NCBI RefSeq assembly: GCF_013307435.2 | Contig: NZ_CP102845.1 | Coordinates: 248,001-312,000 of the forward strand | Length of the DNA: 64,000 bases | Reading direction: 5' to 3' | DNA from: Microvirga terrae | GTDB taxonomy: Bacteria > Pseudomonadota > Alphaproteobacteria > Rhizobiales > Beijerinckiaceae | Shown here: piece by piece, positions 35,601 to 45,936 of the stretch | How positions within the stretch are numbered: position 1 is the stretch's first letter | How the letters are laid out: each line of letters opens with the position of its first letter | Position numbers and translations under genes: made by a program | Notes under the pieces: generated by a model | Seen by the model: only the letters and a program-made list of their open reading frames with translations | Told to the model about the DNA's origin: nothing | The model's database searches: none

Positions 35601-36523
35601 AAGGCTTCAAGATCGCCGTCGCCGATCTGGACGAGACGCCGCCGAACCAGGCGCCGACCGGCGTGACGCTGTCCGGACGCTCGGCCGCCGAATACGCCCC
35701 GGCCGGTCGCGAGGTCGGCACCCTGTCGGCCACGGACGCCAATGGCGATCCCGTGTCCTATGCGCTCCTCGACGATGCCGGCGGCCGCTTCATGCTCTCC
35801 GGCAACCGGATCCTGGTGGCCGACGGGTTCCGCCTCGATTGGGAACAGGCGCGCTCGCACACGATCGCCGTGCAGGCGTCGGACGGCCGGGGCGGCGTCG
35901 CAAGCCAAGCCTTCACTATCGAGGTCGGCAACATCGATCCGGAATTCACCGCCGGCACGGCGCGGGACGACGTGTTCCACGGCGGCGCGATGAACGACGT
36001 TCTGCTCGGCAATGCCGGCCACGACCGCCTGTTCGGCGGGGCGGGCAACGACACGCTCAAGGGCGAGGCCGGCAACGACACGATCGGGGGCGGCGCGGGG
36101 CTCGACAAGCTCACTGGCACGAAGGGCTCAGGCAGCCGGGACGCCTTTGTGTTCGATACCCGGCTCACCAGCAAGGGCGTGGCCGCCAGGAACAAGGACA
36201 CGATCGTCGATTTCGGGCCGAAATACGATTCGATCTATCTCGACGATGCGGCCTTCTCCAACCGGACGATCGCCAATTACCTGAAAGGAAAAGGCGCGGC
36301 GCTCGACCATGCCTTCAAGATGAAGAGCAGCTTCTTCCGCGTCGGCGACAAGGCTCTCGACCGGGACGACTTCTTCATCGCCAAGAAGATCAAATCGACC
36401 GAATATAAGCTGTACTGGGATGCGGACGGTTCCGGCTCGAAGGCCATGCTGGAGATCGGCACCGTGAAGCTCCAGAAGGGCGAGGGCACCGCACTCACCT
36501 ACAAGGACTTCTTCTTCATTTGA
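32687..36523 (+). CDS. Large RTX/cadherin-like protein with propeller-like N-terminus
   Basis: A 1278-residue probable secreted adhesin or surface protein. Residues about 20-355 hold seven units of about 50 residues with an L-x-[DN]-G-x-[FIL]-x(3)-[WY] core, suggesting a seven-bladed beta-propeller. Residues about 365-725 contain RTX repeats inside a tandem unit of 101-105 residues present three times. Three cadherin-like domains follow (about 770-865, 868-981, 985-1088), then a last RTX block (1090-1150) and a C-terminus ending YKDFFFI. AGAGGAG precedes the ATG. No secretion genes are adjacent. The N-terminal third is more AT-rich than neighbouring genes. Confidence 0.87.
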   Translation: MAELATWGPQLSFPKGSARQTQLQDGRILLTWADVDTVRASILNADGSVATPAFTVSGRQDTARTPEPVVLSNGDFVVVYSQRNPTTAWNLVWHRFTADGVSLGEAAIQKNESISPDERVVATNSGGFVITYVNEGAGGSSHGLGQIVVDALGNTTESLFYPPNSDRTNVFSLRDTEALSNGTYITLVNHYFNNGTTIGFDIRLSNGTTIGNYRTVSASTGNQSGAAKVVALSTGQFAIVWISPDNKLVGQIFDGGGSPAGAVLVIDDAISSSTNFNLAAVPGGKFAIGYAEGGTMFVNVINAAGQVESSSTTSHVGLAPTPALTSLKDGRLIANWNDAHNIRALILDPRDQRVNWTGDDNAQQYGGTRFGDNLRGAGGNDKLFGSDGNDNLNGGAGSDVLDGGDGWDLATYIDTPDAQGGVIIDLSDNSNNGGAAAGDVLIGIESVQGTNQGDTLTSIQGGPNGSGSELHGAGGSDVLKGQNGGDRLYGEAGDDILEGGAGADILDGGDGWDLVTYINTTGQGVIVNLTTNQNGGGAAGDTLTGVDVVQGTNQADTLTSIDRGGGTGAELHGAGGNDTLIGKSGGDRLYGEAGDDVLEGGAGSDVLDGGIGWDVVTYINTTGQGVTVDLSSQANNAGGALGDTLSGIEVVQGTNQADTLISIDRGGGNGAELHGAGGADTLTGKGGGDRLFGEAGNDILRGAGGGDVLDGGADSDTAVFSGQRSAYTITDNHDGTFTVTGLDGVDRLTNIEFVQFDDVTETLTAGTENHDPDRLTFLDDGTTASVNADAVAPVLGELKGHDPDTGQTLTFAIDLSDANQGRFTITNGNRLSVASGTLDAGTYTVKVRVSDGHGGALVKDFTIVSNPVVNGNHAPSTLRLNGGTDVSINENAAFAGTLSAQDSDGDNLTWSFVDGIVGNANGLFEIDNTGTGNKLLKLKAGIDYEALPAGQKYLMVYLNASDGKPGGTSALQGFKIAVADLDETPPNQAPTGVTLSGRSAAEYAPAGREVGTLSATDANGDPVSYALLDDAGGRFMLSGNRILVADGFRLDWEQARSHTIAVQASDGRGGVASQAFTIEVGNIDPEFTAGTARDDVFHGGAMNDVLLGNAGHDRLFGGAGNDTLKGEAGNDTIGGGAGLDKLTGTKGSGSRDAFVFDTRLTSKGVAARNKDTIVDFGPKYDSIYLDDAAFSNRTIANYLKGKGAALDHAFKMKSSFFRVGDKALDRDDFFIAKKIKSTEYKLYWDADGSGSKAMLEIGTVKLQKGEGTALTYKDFFFI
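33839..34830 (+). repeat. Tandem 303-315 bp coding repeat
   Basis: Equivalent points recur at 33899, 34214 and 34517, giving periods of 315 and 303 bp, and a decayed fourth begins near 34826. Each unit encodes RTX repeats, a G-W-D-x-x-T-Y-I strand and a VQGTNQ-DTL strand. Near-identity of the second and third units suggests recent duplication or recombination. Confidence 0.8.
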
Positions 36524-36600
36524 GCGAAGGAGACGTTCGCCGGGCCCTCATCCCGAGAAGCCGGCGATCTCCCCTTCGCCCGAACAAGGACGTGTCGAGG

Positions 36601-36630
36601 AAAAGCCCGCCCCCTCGCAGGGGCGGGCTC
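36601..36630 (+). terminator. Hairpin after the large RTX gene
   Basis: GCCCGCCCC at 36605-36613 pairs with GGGGCGGGC at 36620-36628 around a 6-nt loop. Four A precede; only a short T-poor tail follows. It probably ends or attenuates RTX transcription before the next gene at 36671. Confidence 0.65.
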
Positions 36631-36670
36631 ATTGGTTCGCGGTCGCTTACGGTGCTTCAAACTACAGCCC

Positions 36671-38383
36671 ATGCAGGATCTAAAAGTGGTCCCCCATCAT
36701 TTCCTGATCTCCAGCCTTGATCCGATGCCGCAGCATTATCTGCATGGGACCTGCTGGCAAGACGAGGATCTCATCCTTGCCGATGGGGGATACGCGCGGT
36801 ACCGCGCTGTCAGGAACGCCACGATTCAGGCGGGCCAGGACGGCGCCTACATCGTCGCCAACAGCACGGAACGCGAGACCGTCATAGGGACCGACTTCAG
36901 CGGCTATCACAAGCTCTTTCTCTACCAGCATGCCGACCATTGGATTCTCTCCAACTCGCTCATCGAAACGGCACGCTTCGCCGCAGCCAAAGGGTTGCCG
37001 GTCACCATCGACGAAAGCCATCTGGCCAGCTTCTTCATCAAGGGAGCGTTCGGAAATCAACTCACGTCCCTGCGCACCAGCGTGAAGGAAATCCGGCTGG
37101 TTCCCGCGACGATGGAAGTTGTCGTCCCTCGGGTCTCCCTCAAGAGCAACCCGACTTTGCGGCTAACGCCCGCCACCCGGATGGCGCAAGGAGAGACCCG
37201 CTACGGTGCGGCGTTGCGCGAGTATCTAAGATTGTGGGTCGGCCGCATGGCCACGGTGCTCCAATCGGATTTGTCCATGAGCAGTGAACTGACGGGAGGC
37301 CAGGATTCACGGGCCGTACTGGCCCTGATGCTCGCGGCGGCCCGGCTGGTCGGGGTCGATTCGATCCGGCGGATCAATTTCACGAGCAACGAAGGTCAAA
37401 CGAACGATTTTGCGGTCGCGCGCGAGATTGCGGAAAGATTTCACCTGCGCTTCATGACGTGGAGCGACGACCGGCGCAGCCCCCCACTGCTCGGACTCGT
37501 CGAAGCCTACGAAAAATGGAAGTCGCTCTGCCTCGGAGTCTATGCGCCTAGCTATTTCCCGCGAAGGCGCCCGGTTCCGACCTCAATCGTCTTCGGGGGC
37601 TCCGGCGGCGAGGGGCATCGGCGCTTTTACCCCGACATCGGATTGGACAGGTTCCTCGCGCTTCACCGAAACCATATTCCTTCCGCTGCTCATTTCAGGA
37701 CGCTGAAGAACGCCATCGCCGAGGATCTCGCGTTCCTGCAACAAGGACCTGAGGTTTCTGTCGATCCCCTGGTCCTGCACTACCGGCATTTTCGGGATCG
37801 ATGTCATGGCGGTCGCACGCCGCAATACACGAACCTGCTTTCGCCTCTCTCCAGCGCCTCCTTGAGGAGAACGTCGTCCCTATGCACCCCTGATCAGCTC
37901 GACCGCAGACAGGTCGTCGCCGATATCCTCATCAATGCGAGCCGCGAACTCGCATCCATGCCTTTCGACACTCCGAAAAAGTCCTTCGTTGCGAGTCATT
38001 TTGACGAGGTGATCGACGCCTCGGATGCCATCGGCTCTGCCCGCACGAGCGGGCGGGTCTTCGCAGCGGCGTCAGAGCATGCGGCCAGTGGGGATTTCAC
38101 GAAACAGAAAGCACTCCACCTGCTTCGGGATGATTTTCTCTCGCATTACGACACCATGGGCAGAACAGGCTTCTTTCCAAGAAGCTATCTGGAAGAGGCC
38201 AAGGCTGTCGTGGAAGAAGCGGCGCGGAAGGGGCGCTTCTCCCATCCTGTCGAAGGTTGCTCCGTATCGCACGTGATCCTTGCGGGGGAGCTGTCAGGCC
38301 TCGCTCGAGAGGATATCCGTCGACCATCCACCTTAGAGGCTTTCAGATCGGCCATTCTGCGGCGCCTGCCCGGGCGTATATGA
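36671..38383 (+). CDS. Asparagine-synthetase-like ATP-pyrophosphatase protein
   Basis: A 570-residue protein related to the synthetase half of asparagine synthetase B. The ATP-PPi loop TGGQDSR is at 208-214, and a second motif GGSGGE is at 309-314, where AsnB has its DG-containing loop. The N-terminal 120 residues keep the look of the AsnB glutaminase sandwich (DGAYIVANSTERETVIGTDFSG), but the required Cys2 nucleophile is missing, so it cannot use glutamine the standard way. Lasso-peptide cyclases and beta-lactam synthetases share this plan, yet no precursor or partner gene is visible. It has lower GC than neighbours. The start is uncertain; in-frame ATG codons at 36671 and 36725 both lack good ribosome sites. 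Confidence 0.65.
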   Translation: MQDLKVVPHHFLISSLDPMPQHYLHGTCWQDEDLILADGGYARYRAVRNATIQAGQDGAYIVANSTERETVIGTDFSGYHKLFLYQHADHWILSNSLIETARFAAAKGLPVTIDESHLASFFIKGAFGNQLTSLRTSVKEIRLVPATMEVVVPRVSLKSNPTLRLTPATRMAQGETRYGAALREYLRLWVGRMATVLQSDLSMSSELTGGQDSRAVLALMLAAARLVGVDSIRRINFTSNEGQTNDFAVAREIAERFHLRFMTWSDDRRSPPLLGLVEAYEKWKSLCLGVYAPSYFPRRRPVPTSIVFGGSGGEGHRRFYPDIGLDRFLALHRNHIPSAAHFRTLKNAIAEDLAFLQQGPEVSVDPLVLHYRHFRDRCHGGRTPQYTNLLSPLSSASLRRTSSLCTPDQLDRRQVVADILINASRELASMPFDTPKKSFVASHFDEVIDASDAIGSARTSGRVFAAASEHAASGDFTKQKALHLLRDDFLSHYDTMGRTGFFPRSYLEEAKAVVEEAARKGRFSHPVEGCSVSHVILAGELSGLAREDIRRPSTLEAFRSAILRRLPGRI

Positions 38384-38458
38384 GGGCGTCACCCCCGGGT
38401 TGTACCGATGCGCTTTCCCTGCACGGCGTGACGGATCTCTCTGGGACAGTCAGTAATG

Positions 38459-38500
38459 AAAAAGGCGCCCGCTCCTCATCCGAAGAGCGGGCGCCTTTTT
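38459..38500. terminator. Strong bidirectional terminator
   Basis: An 11-bp GC stem (38464-38474 with 38485-38495) with a 10-nt loop is flanked by five A and five T, so it stops both the asparagine-synthetase-like gene and the convergent acnA. Confidence 0.92.
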
Positions 38501-38511
38501 CGTCGCGTATC

Positions 38512-41217
<2,706 letters not shown>

Positions 41218-41410
41218 GGCGAATCCTCGCGTGCATTTGGGTTACGAACATGTGTTCGGCCGAAAGCGCGATAAGCGCGCGCCGCTCCGGGGGCGCCCGG
41301 ACAGGGGAGAAAGCGCGCGAGGCGGATTGGACGCCTTGGCGCGCGGCGCAGCCAGGGGTGCTATAGATCATTTCGAACCATCCCGCTACACGGATTAGAA
41401 CCATTCCGGG

Positions 41411-42073
41411 GTGCAATCAGGGCAGAGGTCTTCGGGTTTGCGTCTGAGCGTTAACAATTTGGCCTGCGAGCGGGGGGAGCGCCGGATCTTCGAGGGCGTC
41501 TCGTTCACCCTGCGGGCCGGCGAGGCCCTGGTGATCACCGGCCGCAACGGGGCCGGCAAGTCCTCGCTCCTCGAGATCCTGGCCGGCCGCCTGCGTCCGG
41601 CCGCCGGGGTGATTCTCCTCGAGCAGGCGGGCGAGCGGACCTTGGCCGAATGCCTGCACTACGTGGGGCATCGCGATGCCCTCAAGGCGGCGCTCACGGC
41701 CCAGGAGAACCTCGCCTTCGCCCGCGACTTTCTCGGCAGTCCCGCGATGAAGCCCCCCGAGGCCCTGGAGGCCGTGGGCCTCGCCCATGCGGCCCGCCTG
41801 CCGGTGGCCTATCTCTCGGCCGGGCAGCGCCGCCGGGTGGCGCTTGCCCGCCTCCTGGTGGCGCACCGGCCTCTCTGGCTCCTCGACGAGCCGACCTCGG
41901 CCCTCGACACCGCCTCCCAGGACATTCTGCGCCTCCTCCTCGAGCAGCATCGGGGAAGCGGCGGCATGATCGCGGCCACGACCCACTCGCCCCTGTTCCT
42001 GACGGATTCCAAGGAGATCCGGATCGAGCGCAGGTCTCCGCGCGTTGAAGAACTGGACGAGGAGCCCGCATGA
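41411..42073 (+). CDS. ccmA: Heme exporter ATP-binding protein CcmA
   Basis: A 220-residue ABC ATPase, the energy subunit of CcmABCD for cytochrome c maturation. Walker A is GRNGAGKSS near residue 44, the signature LSAGQRRR near 136 and Walker B LWLLDEPTSALD near 157. The start is uncertain: GTG at 41411 is given, while TTG at 41438 (AGAGG 9 bp upstream) would give a start closer to the domain. Its last 4 bp overlap ccmB. It is divergent from acnA. Confidence 0.93.
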   Translation: MQSGQRSSGLRLSVNNLACERGERRIFEGVSFTLRAGEALVITGRNGAGKSSLLEILAGRLRPAAGVILLEQAGERTLAECLHYVGHRDALKAALTAQENLAFARDFLGSPAMKPPEALEAVGLAHAARLPVAYLSAGQRRRVALARLLVAHRPLWLLDEPTSALDTASQDILRLLLEQHRGSGGMIAATTHSPLFLTDSKEIRIERRSPRVEELDEEPA

Positions 42074-42738
42074 TTCGCTCCTTCCGCGCCCTCCTGGTCC
42101 GCGACCTGAAGCTCGCCGCGCGCGTGGGCGGGTCGGGCGTCATGGGCCTCATCTTCTTCCTGATGATCGTGACGCTCATCCCCTTCGCGCTCGGGCCCGA
42201 TCTCAACCTGCTCTCGCGCATCGGCCCGGCGATTCTCTGGATCGCCGCCCTGCTCGCCACCCTGATCGGCCTCGACCGCCTGTTCCAGGCCGATCAGGAG
42301 GACGGATCCCTCGATCTCCTGCGCCTGTCGCATGCGCCCATGGAGGTGGTCGTGCTGGCGAAGGTCGTGGCCTATTGGCTCGTCACCGGCCTGCCGCTCG
42401 CGGTCGCCGCGCCCTTCCTCGGTCTCCTGGTCGCGCTCTCGCCGGAGGGCATGCTCGCCATGGTGGCGACCCTGCTGGTGGGGACGCCCGCGCTCACCTT
42501 CATCGGAGCGGTCGGTGCGGCTCTGACCGCCTCGTTGCGGCGCGGCGGCCTGATCCTGGCGATCCTGGTCGTGCCCTTCATGATCCCGACCCTCATCTTC
42601 GGGGTTTCGGCCGCCAATGCGGCGCTGGGCGGGACGATTCCCTTCGCGACCCCATTCCTGATCCTGATCGCCCTGTCGCTGATCGCGGCCGTCGTCGGCA
42701 CGGTCGGGGCCGCCGCCGCCCTGCGCTCGGGGGAGTAG
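42070..42738 (+). CDS. ccmB: Heme exporter membrane protein CcmB
   Basis: A 222-residue integral membrane protein with six predicted helices, the permease partner of CcmA. The FQADQEDGSLDLLRLS loop near residue 75 is the family signature. It overlaps the ccmA stop by 4 bp (ATGA), so translation is coupled. Normally ccmC would follow, but here a GNAT gene starts 8 bp later and ccmC is 3.2 kb away. Confidence 0.95.
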   Translation: MIRSFRALLVRDLKLAARVGGSGVMGLIFFLMIVTLIPFALGPDLNLLSRIGPAILWIAALLATLIGLDRLFQADQEDGSLDLLRLSHAPMEVVVLAKVVAYWLVTGLPLAVAAPFLGLLVALSPEGMLAMVATLLVGTPALTFIGAVGAALTASLRRGGLILAILVVPFMIPTLIFGVSAANAALGGTIPFATPFLILIALSLIAAVVGTVGAAAALRSGE

Positions 42739-42746
42739 GCAGGCCG

Positions 42747-43235
42747 ATGGGAGACCGTCTCGTCCTGCGCCTGCGCCGCGCTCTGACAGGGCCCCTGCCG
42801 GAGCCTGTCTGGCCGGCCGGGATCCGGCCGGTTCCGTTCGAGCCGGACCGTCATGCGAGGCAGGTTCACGCGCTGCTCGTGGAAGCCTATTCCCGCGGGG
42901 GCGGCTATGTGGAGCCCTTCACGATCTGGTGGCCGAGCCTGCGAGACGATTCCGAATTCGATCCGGCCCTGGTCGTCGTCGCGGTGAACGCGCAGGACGA
43001 GATCGTCGGCGTGGCGCAGTGCTGGACGAGCGCTTTCGTGAAGGACCTCGCGGTCGCGCCGGCCATGCGCCGGCAGGGCCTGGGATCAGCCCTGCTGCGC
43101 CAGGCCTTCCGAGCCCTGCAGGGTCGCGGAGCCGCCTTCGTGGATCTCAAGGTCGACGCCGACAACCCCTCCGGGGCCCTGCGGCTTTACCGCTCGCTCG
43201 GGTTCGACGAAGTCGAGTCCTATCGGCTCTCCTGA
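42747..43235 (+). CDS. GNAT-family N-acetyltransferase
   Basis: A 162-residue GNAT protein. The acetyl-CoA motif is RRQGLGSALLRQA near residue 108, and the C-terminal DNPSGALRLYRSLGF helix-strand is typical. It begins 8 bp after the ccmB stop and probably shares its transcript, which is not expected for a ccm gene, so it looks like an inserted passenger. The substrate is unknown. Its 3' end lies 3 bp from a convergent ArsR gene. Confidence 0.85.
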   Translation: MGDRLVLRLRRALTGPLPEPVWPAGIRPVPFEPDRHARQVHALLVEAYSRGGGYVEPFTIWWPSLRDDSEFDPALVVVAVNAQDEIVGVAQCWTSAFVKDLAVAPAMRRQGLGSALLRQAFRALQGRGAAFVDLKVDADNPSGALRLYRSLGFDEVESYRLS

Positions 43236-43238
43236 CCG

Positions 43239-43940
43239 TCAGGCAGCCCGTGTGTCCTCGTCGGGGACCCGCCCGAACAGGGCGTCGAACCCCTCGGCGC
43301 CCTCGCAGGTGAAGGTGAGGACGCGGCCCGCATCCCGCCGGACCCATTGCTTCTCGATCAGCCGGTCGAGGATTGCGGCGCCGAGCGCACCGCCGAGATG
43401 GCTGTGCCGCTCGCTCCAGTCGAGGCAGGCCCGGCACACGGGGCGGCGGCCTTTTTCCAGCTTGGTCAGATCGATGCCGAAATCCGCGAAGAAGGTGCGG
43501 CCCTTGTCCGTGAGCGCGAGATCCTGCCCGCCCGCGATCAGGCCCTGCCGCCGGGCACCATTCAGCAGCGCGACGCCGCGCTCGCCGGCGAGATGGTCGT
43601 AGCAGATCCGGGCCGAGCGCAAGGCCGCATCCTTCGGGCCGGTTCTGACCCGGGTCGCTCCCGTGCGCTGGGCCAGGCCCATCAGGGCTTCCAGGACCTG
43701 CGCCACATCGGGCCCCGAAAGCCGGAAATAGCGGTGCCGTCCCTGCTTTTCGGCGATCAGAAGGTTAGCCGCGTCGAGCTTGGCGAGATGGCCGCTCGCG
43801 GTCTGGAGGGTGACGCCGGCGGCTCGCGCGAGCTCGCTCACGGTCAATGCCCGGCCGTCCATCAGGGCGGTGAGGATGTTGGCACGGGCCGGATCGCCCA
43901 GCAGGGCGGCCACGGACGCGATGACGGGACCTTCTTTCAT
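43239..43940 (-). CDS. ArsR-family transcriptional regulator
   Basis: A 233-residue regulator. Residues about 1-85 are an ArsR-type winged helix (LTVSELARAAGVTLQTASGHLAKL); the C-terminal part is a second domain with CRACLDWSERHSHLGG near 177, a CxxC pair found in a widespread ArsR subgroup of unknown ligand. It is divergent from the NIPSNAP and ABM genes (79 bp gap), which it probably controls. It is longer than the classic 100-residue ArsR metal sensors. Confidence 0.88.
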   Translation of the reverse strand: MKEGPVIASVAALLGDPARANILTALMDGRALTVSELARAAGVTLQTASGHLAKLDAANLLIAEKQGRHRYFRLSGPDVAQVLEALMGLAQRTGATRVRTGPKDAALRSARICYDHLAGERGVALLNGARRQGLIAGGQDLALTDKGRTFFADFGIDLTKLEKGRRPVCRACLDWSERHSHLGGALGAAILDRLIEKQWVRRDAGRVLTFTCEGAEGFDALFGRVPDEDTRAA

Positions 43941-44019
43941 ACTTCGATCATAGCCGAACCATTGGTGTCGATCAATCGGCTAAGAAGGACGGGTCTTCGG
44001 CAACAGGACGGCTGCAACC

Positions 44020-44349
44020 ATGATCACCTGCTTCATCCGCTACGAGATCGATCCCTTCAGGAAGGAGGCGTTCAACGAATATGCCCGCAACTGGGGCCAG
44101 GCCATCCCCCGCTGCGGGGCGGATCTCATCGGCTACTACGCCCCGCACGAGGGCTCCGCCACCACGGCCTATGGGGTCTACACCATTCGGAGCCTCGCCG
44201 AATACGAGGCCTATCGCGAGCGCCTGCGCGATGATCCAATGGGACGGGCCAATTACGAGTTTGCGAAACGGGAACAATTCATCCGCCGGGAAGACCGGAT
44301 CTTTCTCCGGTTGGCCTCGGCCCCTCACGCGGAGCTGATCAAGCCATGA
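44020..44349 (+). CDS. NIPSNAP-family protein
   Basis: A 109-residue single ferredoxin-like (dimeric alpha-beta barrel) domain of the NIPSNAP family, spanning the whole chain. Typical positions are ITCFIRYEIDPFRKEAFNEY at the start and GVYTIRSLAEYEAYRERL in the middle. Function is not known for bacterial members. It overlaps the next gene, another dimeric barrel protein, by 4 bp, so both are coupled. AGGAC is the nearest ribosome-site-like sequence, 10 bp before the ATG. Confidence 0.85.
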   Translation: MITCFIRYEIDPFRKEAFNEYARNWGQAIPRCGADLIGYYAPHEGSATTAYGVYTIRSLAEYEAYRERLRDDPMGRANYEFAKREQFIRREDRIFLRLASAPHAELIKP

Positions 44350-44711
44350 TTGCGGTGATCTTCGAGGTCTGGCCGGACGGAGAGGATGGACGGCAGCATT
44401 ACCTCGGCCTTGCGGCCGCCCTGCGCTCCGACCTCACGGCCATGGACGGCTTCATCTCGGTCGAGCGCTTCCAGAGCCTGACCGAGCCGGGCAAGATGCT
44501 GTCGCTGTCGTTCTGGCGCGACGAGGAGGCGGTGCGGGCCTGGCGCAACCTCCCGTCTCATCGGGCGACTCAAGAGGCCGGCCGCGCCGGCACCTTCAGG
44601 GACTACCGCCTGCGCGTCGCCGCGGTGATCCGCGATTATGGCCTGAACGAACGCGCCGAGGCGCCGACGGACAGCCGCGCGGTTCATGATGGGCTCACGG
44701 CCGAAGGCTGA
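44346..44711 (+). CDS. Antibiotic biosynthesis monooxygenase-like (ABM) protein
   Basis: A 121-residue dimeric alpha-beta-barrel protein of the ABM type: strand VIFEVWPDGEDG, then a helix with the LTAMDGFISVERFQSL segment and LSFWRDEEAVRAWRN. Such proteins act as cofactor-free oxygenases or heme-degrading enzymes, but many have no known reaction. It overlaps NIPSNAP by 4 bp at the start. Its last 17 bp overlap the convergent M23 gene. The regulator is likely the divergent ArsR protein. Confidence 0.85.
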   Translation: MIAVIFEVWPDGEDGRQHYLGLAAALRSDLTAMDGFISVERFQSLTEPGKMLSLSFWRDEEAVRAWRNLPSHRATQEAGRAGTFRDYRLRVAAVIRDYGLNERAEAPTDSRAVHDGLTAEG

Positions 44712-45681
44712 TCCCGAAGGCCTGCTCGATGGCCGGCTTGCCGTCCCGCTCGACCCGGTAGACGGCGCGGTAGAGGCCCGGCCGGAAGCCGCCGGGCGGC
44801 TGCTTCACGCCCGAGAAGGCCATCCACTGGGCCTTGTCGCGGTCGAGGGGCGGCGCCTTGTTCTGGGCGAGCGGCTTGCCGTCGGGATCGAACAGGGTGA
44901 GGGTCTGGACATCGCCGCCTTTCAACCCGATGGCCCGCACATAGGCCACGAGCGCCGGCGACCGGGTCGTGGGCGTGTCCTGGTCGGCGGCGCCGGATTC
45001 GATCGCCTCCATGGTCACCGGCCCCGGGGCGAAGCCCTTGTTGAGGACGCTGCCGCCCTGATAGGCGAGCGCGCGCTGGAGCGAGGCCTCCCACAGCGAC
45101 GTGCCGCCGCCGCAGGATTTCTCCGGCGCCCCGTATGCGAAGGGATCGACCGGCTTGCCGTCTTTGATCAGCGTGAAATGCAGATGCGGGAATTCGGTCA
45201 GTCCGGACAGGCCGATCCGGCCGATCCTGTCGCCGGCCTTCACCTCCTGGCCCGAGCGCACTGTGACGCTGCCTTTCGCCATGTGGCAATAGGCCGTGCG
45301 CCAGCCGTTGCCGTGATCGATCACCACTGCGTTGCCGCAGCCGATCCGGCTGATCGCCTCGCGGGTCTGCGGGGTCACGGCCACGTCGGCAACGCCCTCG
45401 CGGGTGCTGGCCACCTTTCCGTCGGCGGCCGCGACCACGTCGATCCCGGCCTTCTGCGCCGCCATGGTCGGCACGCGGATGTCGGTCCCGTCATGGGTGT
45501 CGTAGGTGAGGGTGCCGCATTGGTAGTCGCTCGCGGCCGGCGAGGGGTCCCGATCCACGTAATGCTGGATGAAGCAGGTACGTCCGATCTCGCAGGTGAC
45601 CGGCAGGCGCAAGCTGATCTCCTGCGCGGCGGCGGGAAGAGCCAGGGCGAGGCCGACGAGGCTTGAAGGTCCCAGACGCAT
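44695..45681 (-). CDS. M23-family metallopeptidase
   Basis: A 328-residue secreted LytM-type endopeptidase-like protein. A signal peptide (about 1-20, ending AAAQ) precedes the M23 domain. Its zinc ligands are visible as HDGTD near residue 63 and HLHF near 166, with CHMAKGSV between. An additional about 130-residue C-terminal domain follows. The family cuts peptidoglycan cross-bridges. It lies in the block that separates ccmB from ccmC. Its 3' end overlaps the ABM gene by 17 bp. Confidence 0.9.
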   Translation of the reverse strand: MRLGPSSLVGLALALPAAAQEISLRLPVTCEIGRTCFIQHYVDRDPSPAASDYQCGTLTYDTHDGTDIRVPTMAAQKAGIDVVAAADGKVASTREGVADVAVTPQTREAISRIGCGNAVVIDHGNGWRTAYCHMAKGSVTVRSGQEVKAGDRIGRIGLSGLTEFPHLHFTLIKDGKPVDPFAYGAPEKSCGGGTSLWEASLQRALAYQGGSVLNKGFAPGPVTMEAIESGAADQDTPTTRSPALVAYVRAIGLKGGDVQTLTLFDPDGKPLAQNKAPPLDRDKAQWMAFSGVKQPPGGFRPGLYRAVYRVERDGKPAIEQAFGISLRP

Positions 45682-45760
45682 GATCGCTCCGCAACATCGA
45701 TGCCGGGATATAGGTCGCCATGAAGGCTGATGAAGGGCGACAGGATCTCACGCTCACGTC

Positions 45761-45782
45761 ATCACCGGCACGAGCCGGTAAT
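45761..45782. repeat. Half copy of the cloverleaf repeat (copy F)
   Basis: Only the left arm remains: ATCACCGGC pairs with GCCGGTAAT (one mismatch) around a 4-nt loop. It lies in the 255-bp gap between the divergent M23 and ccmC genes and is the only copy between divergent genes. Confidence 0.6.
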
Positions 45783-45936
45783 GACGCCTAGGGACGATAA
45801 TGCCAAGCTCCTACGCATATTTCCGGAATGGCGATGGAGCGCGAAGCCTCTAAAAGCCTGGTTCTGGCGAAAACGTTATGCGGCTTGCGGCGATGTCTCC
45901 GTTGCAGGCGCAGCCCTGGACCGCTAAATCGACACC

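Noticed and set aside
36520..36720. 66-codon frame between the RTX and asparagine-synthetase-like genes, considered as a peptide precursor
   Set aside because: It spans a terminator hairpin, has no ribosome site and begins at the RTX stop with TTG; no leader-core pattern is visible.
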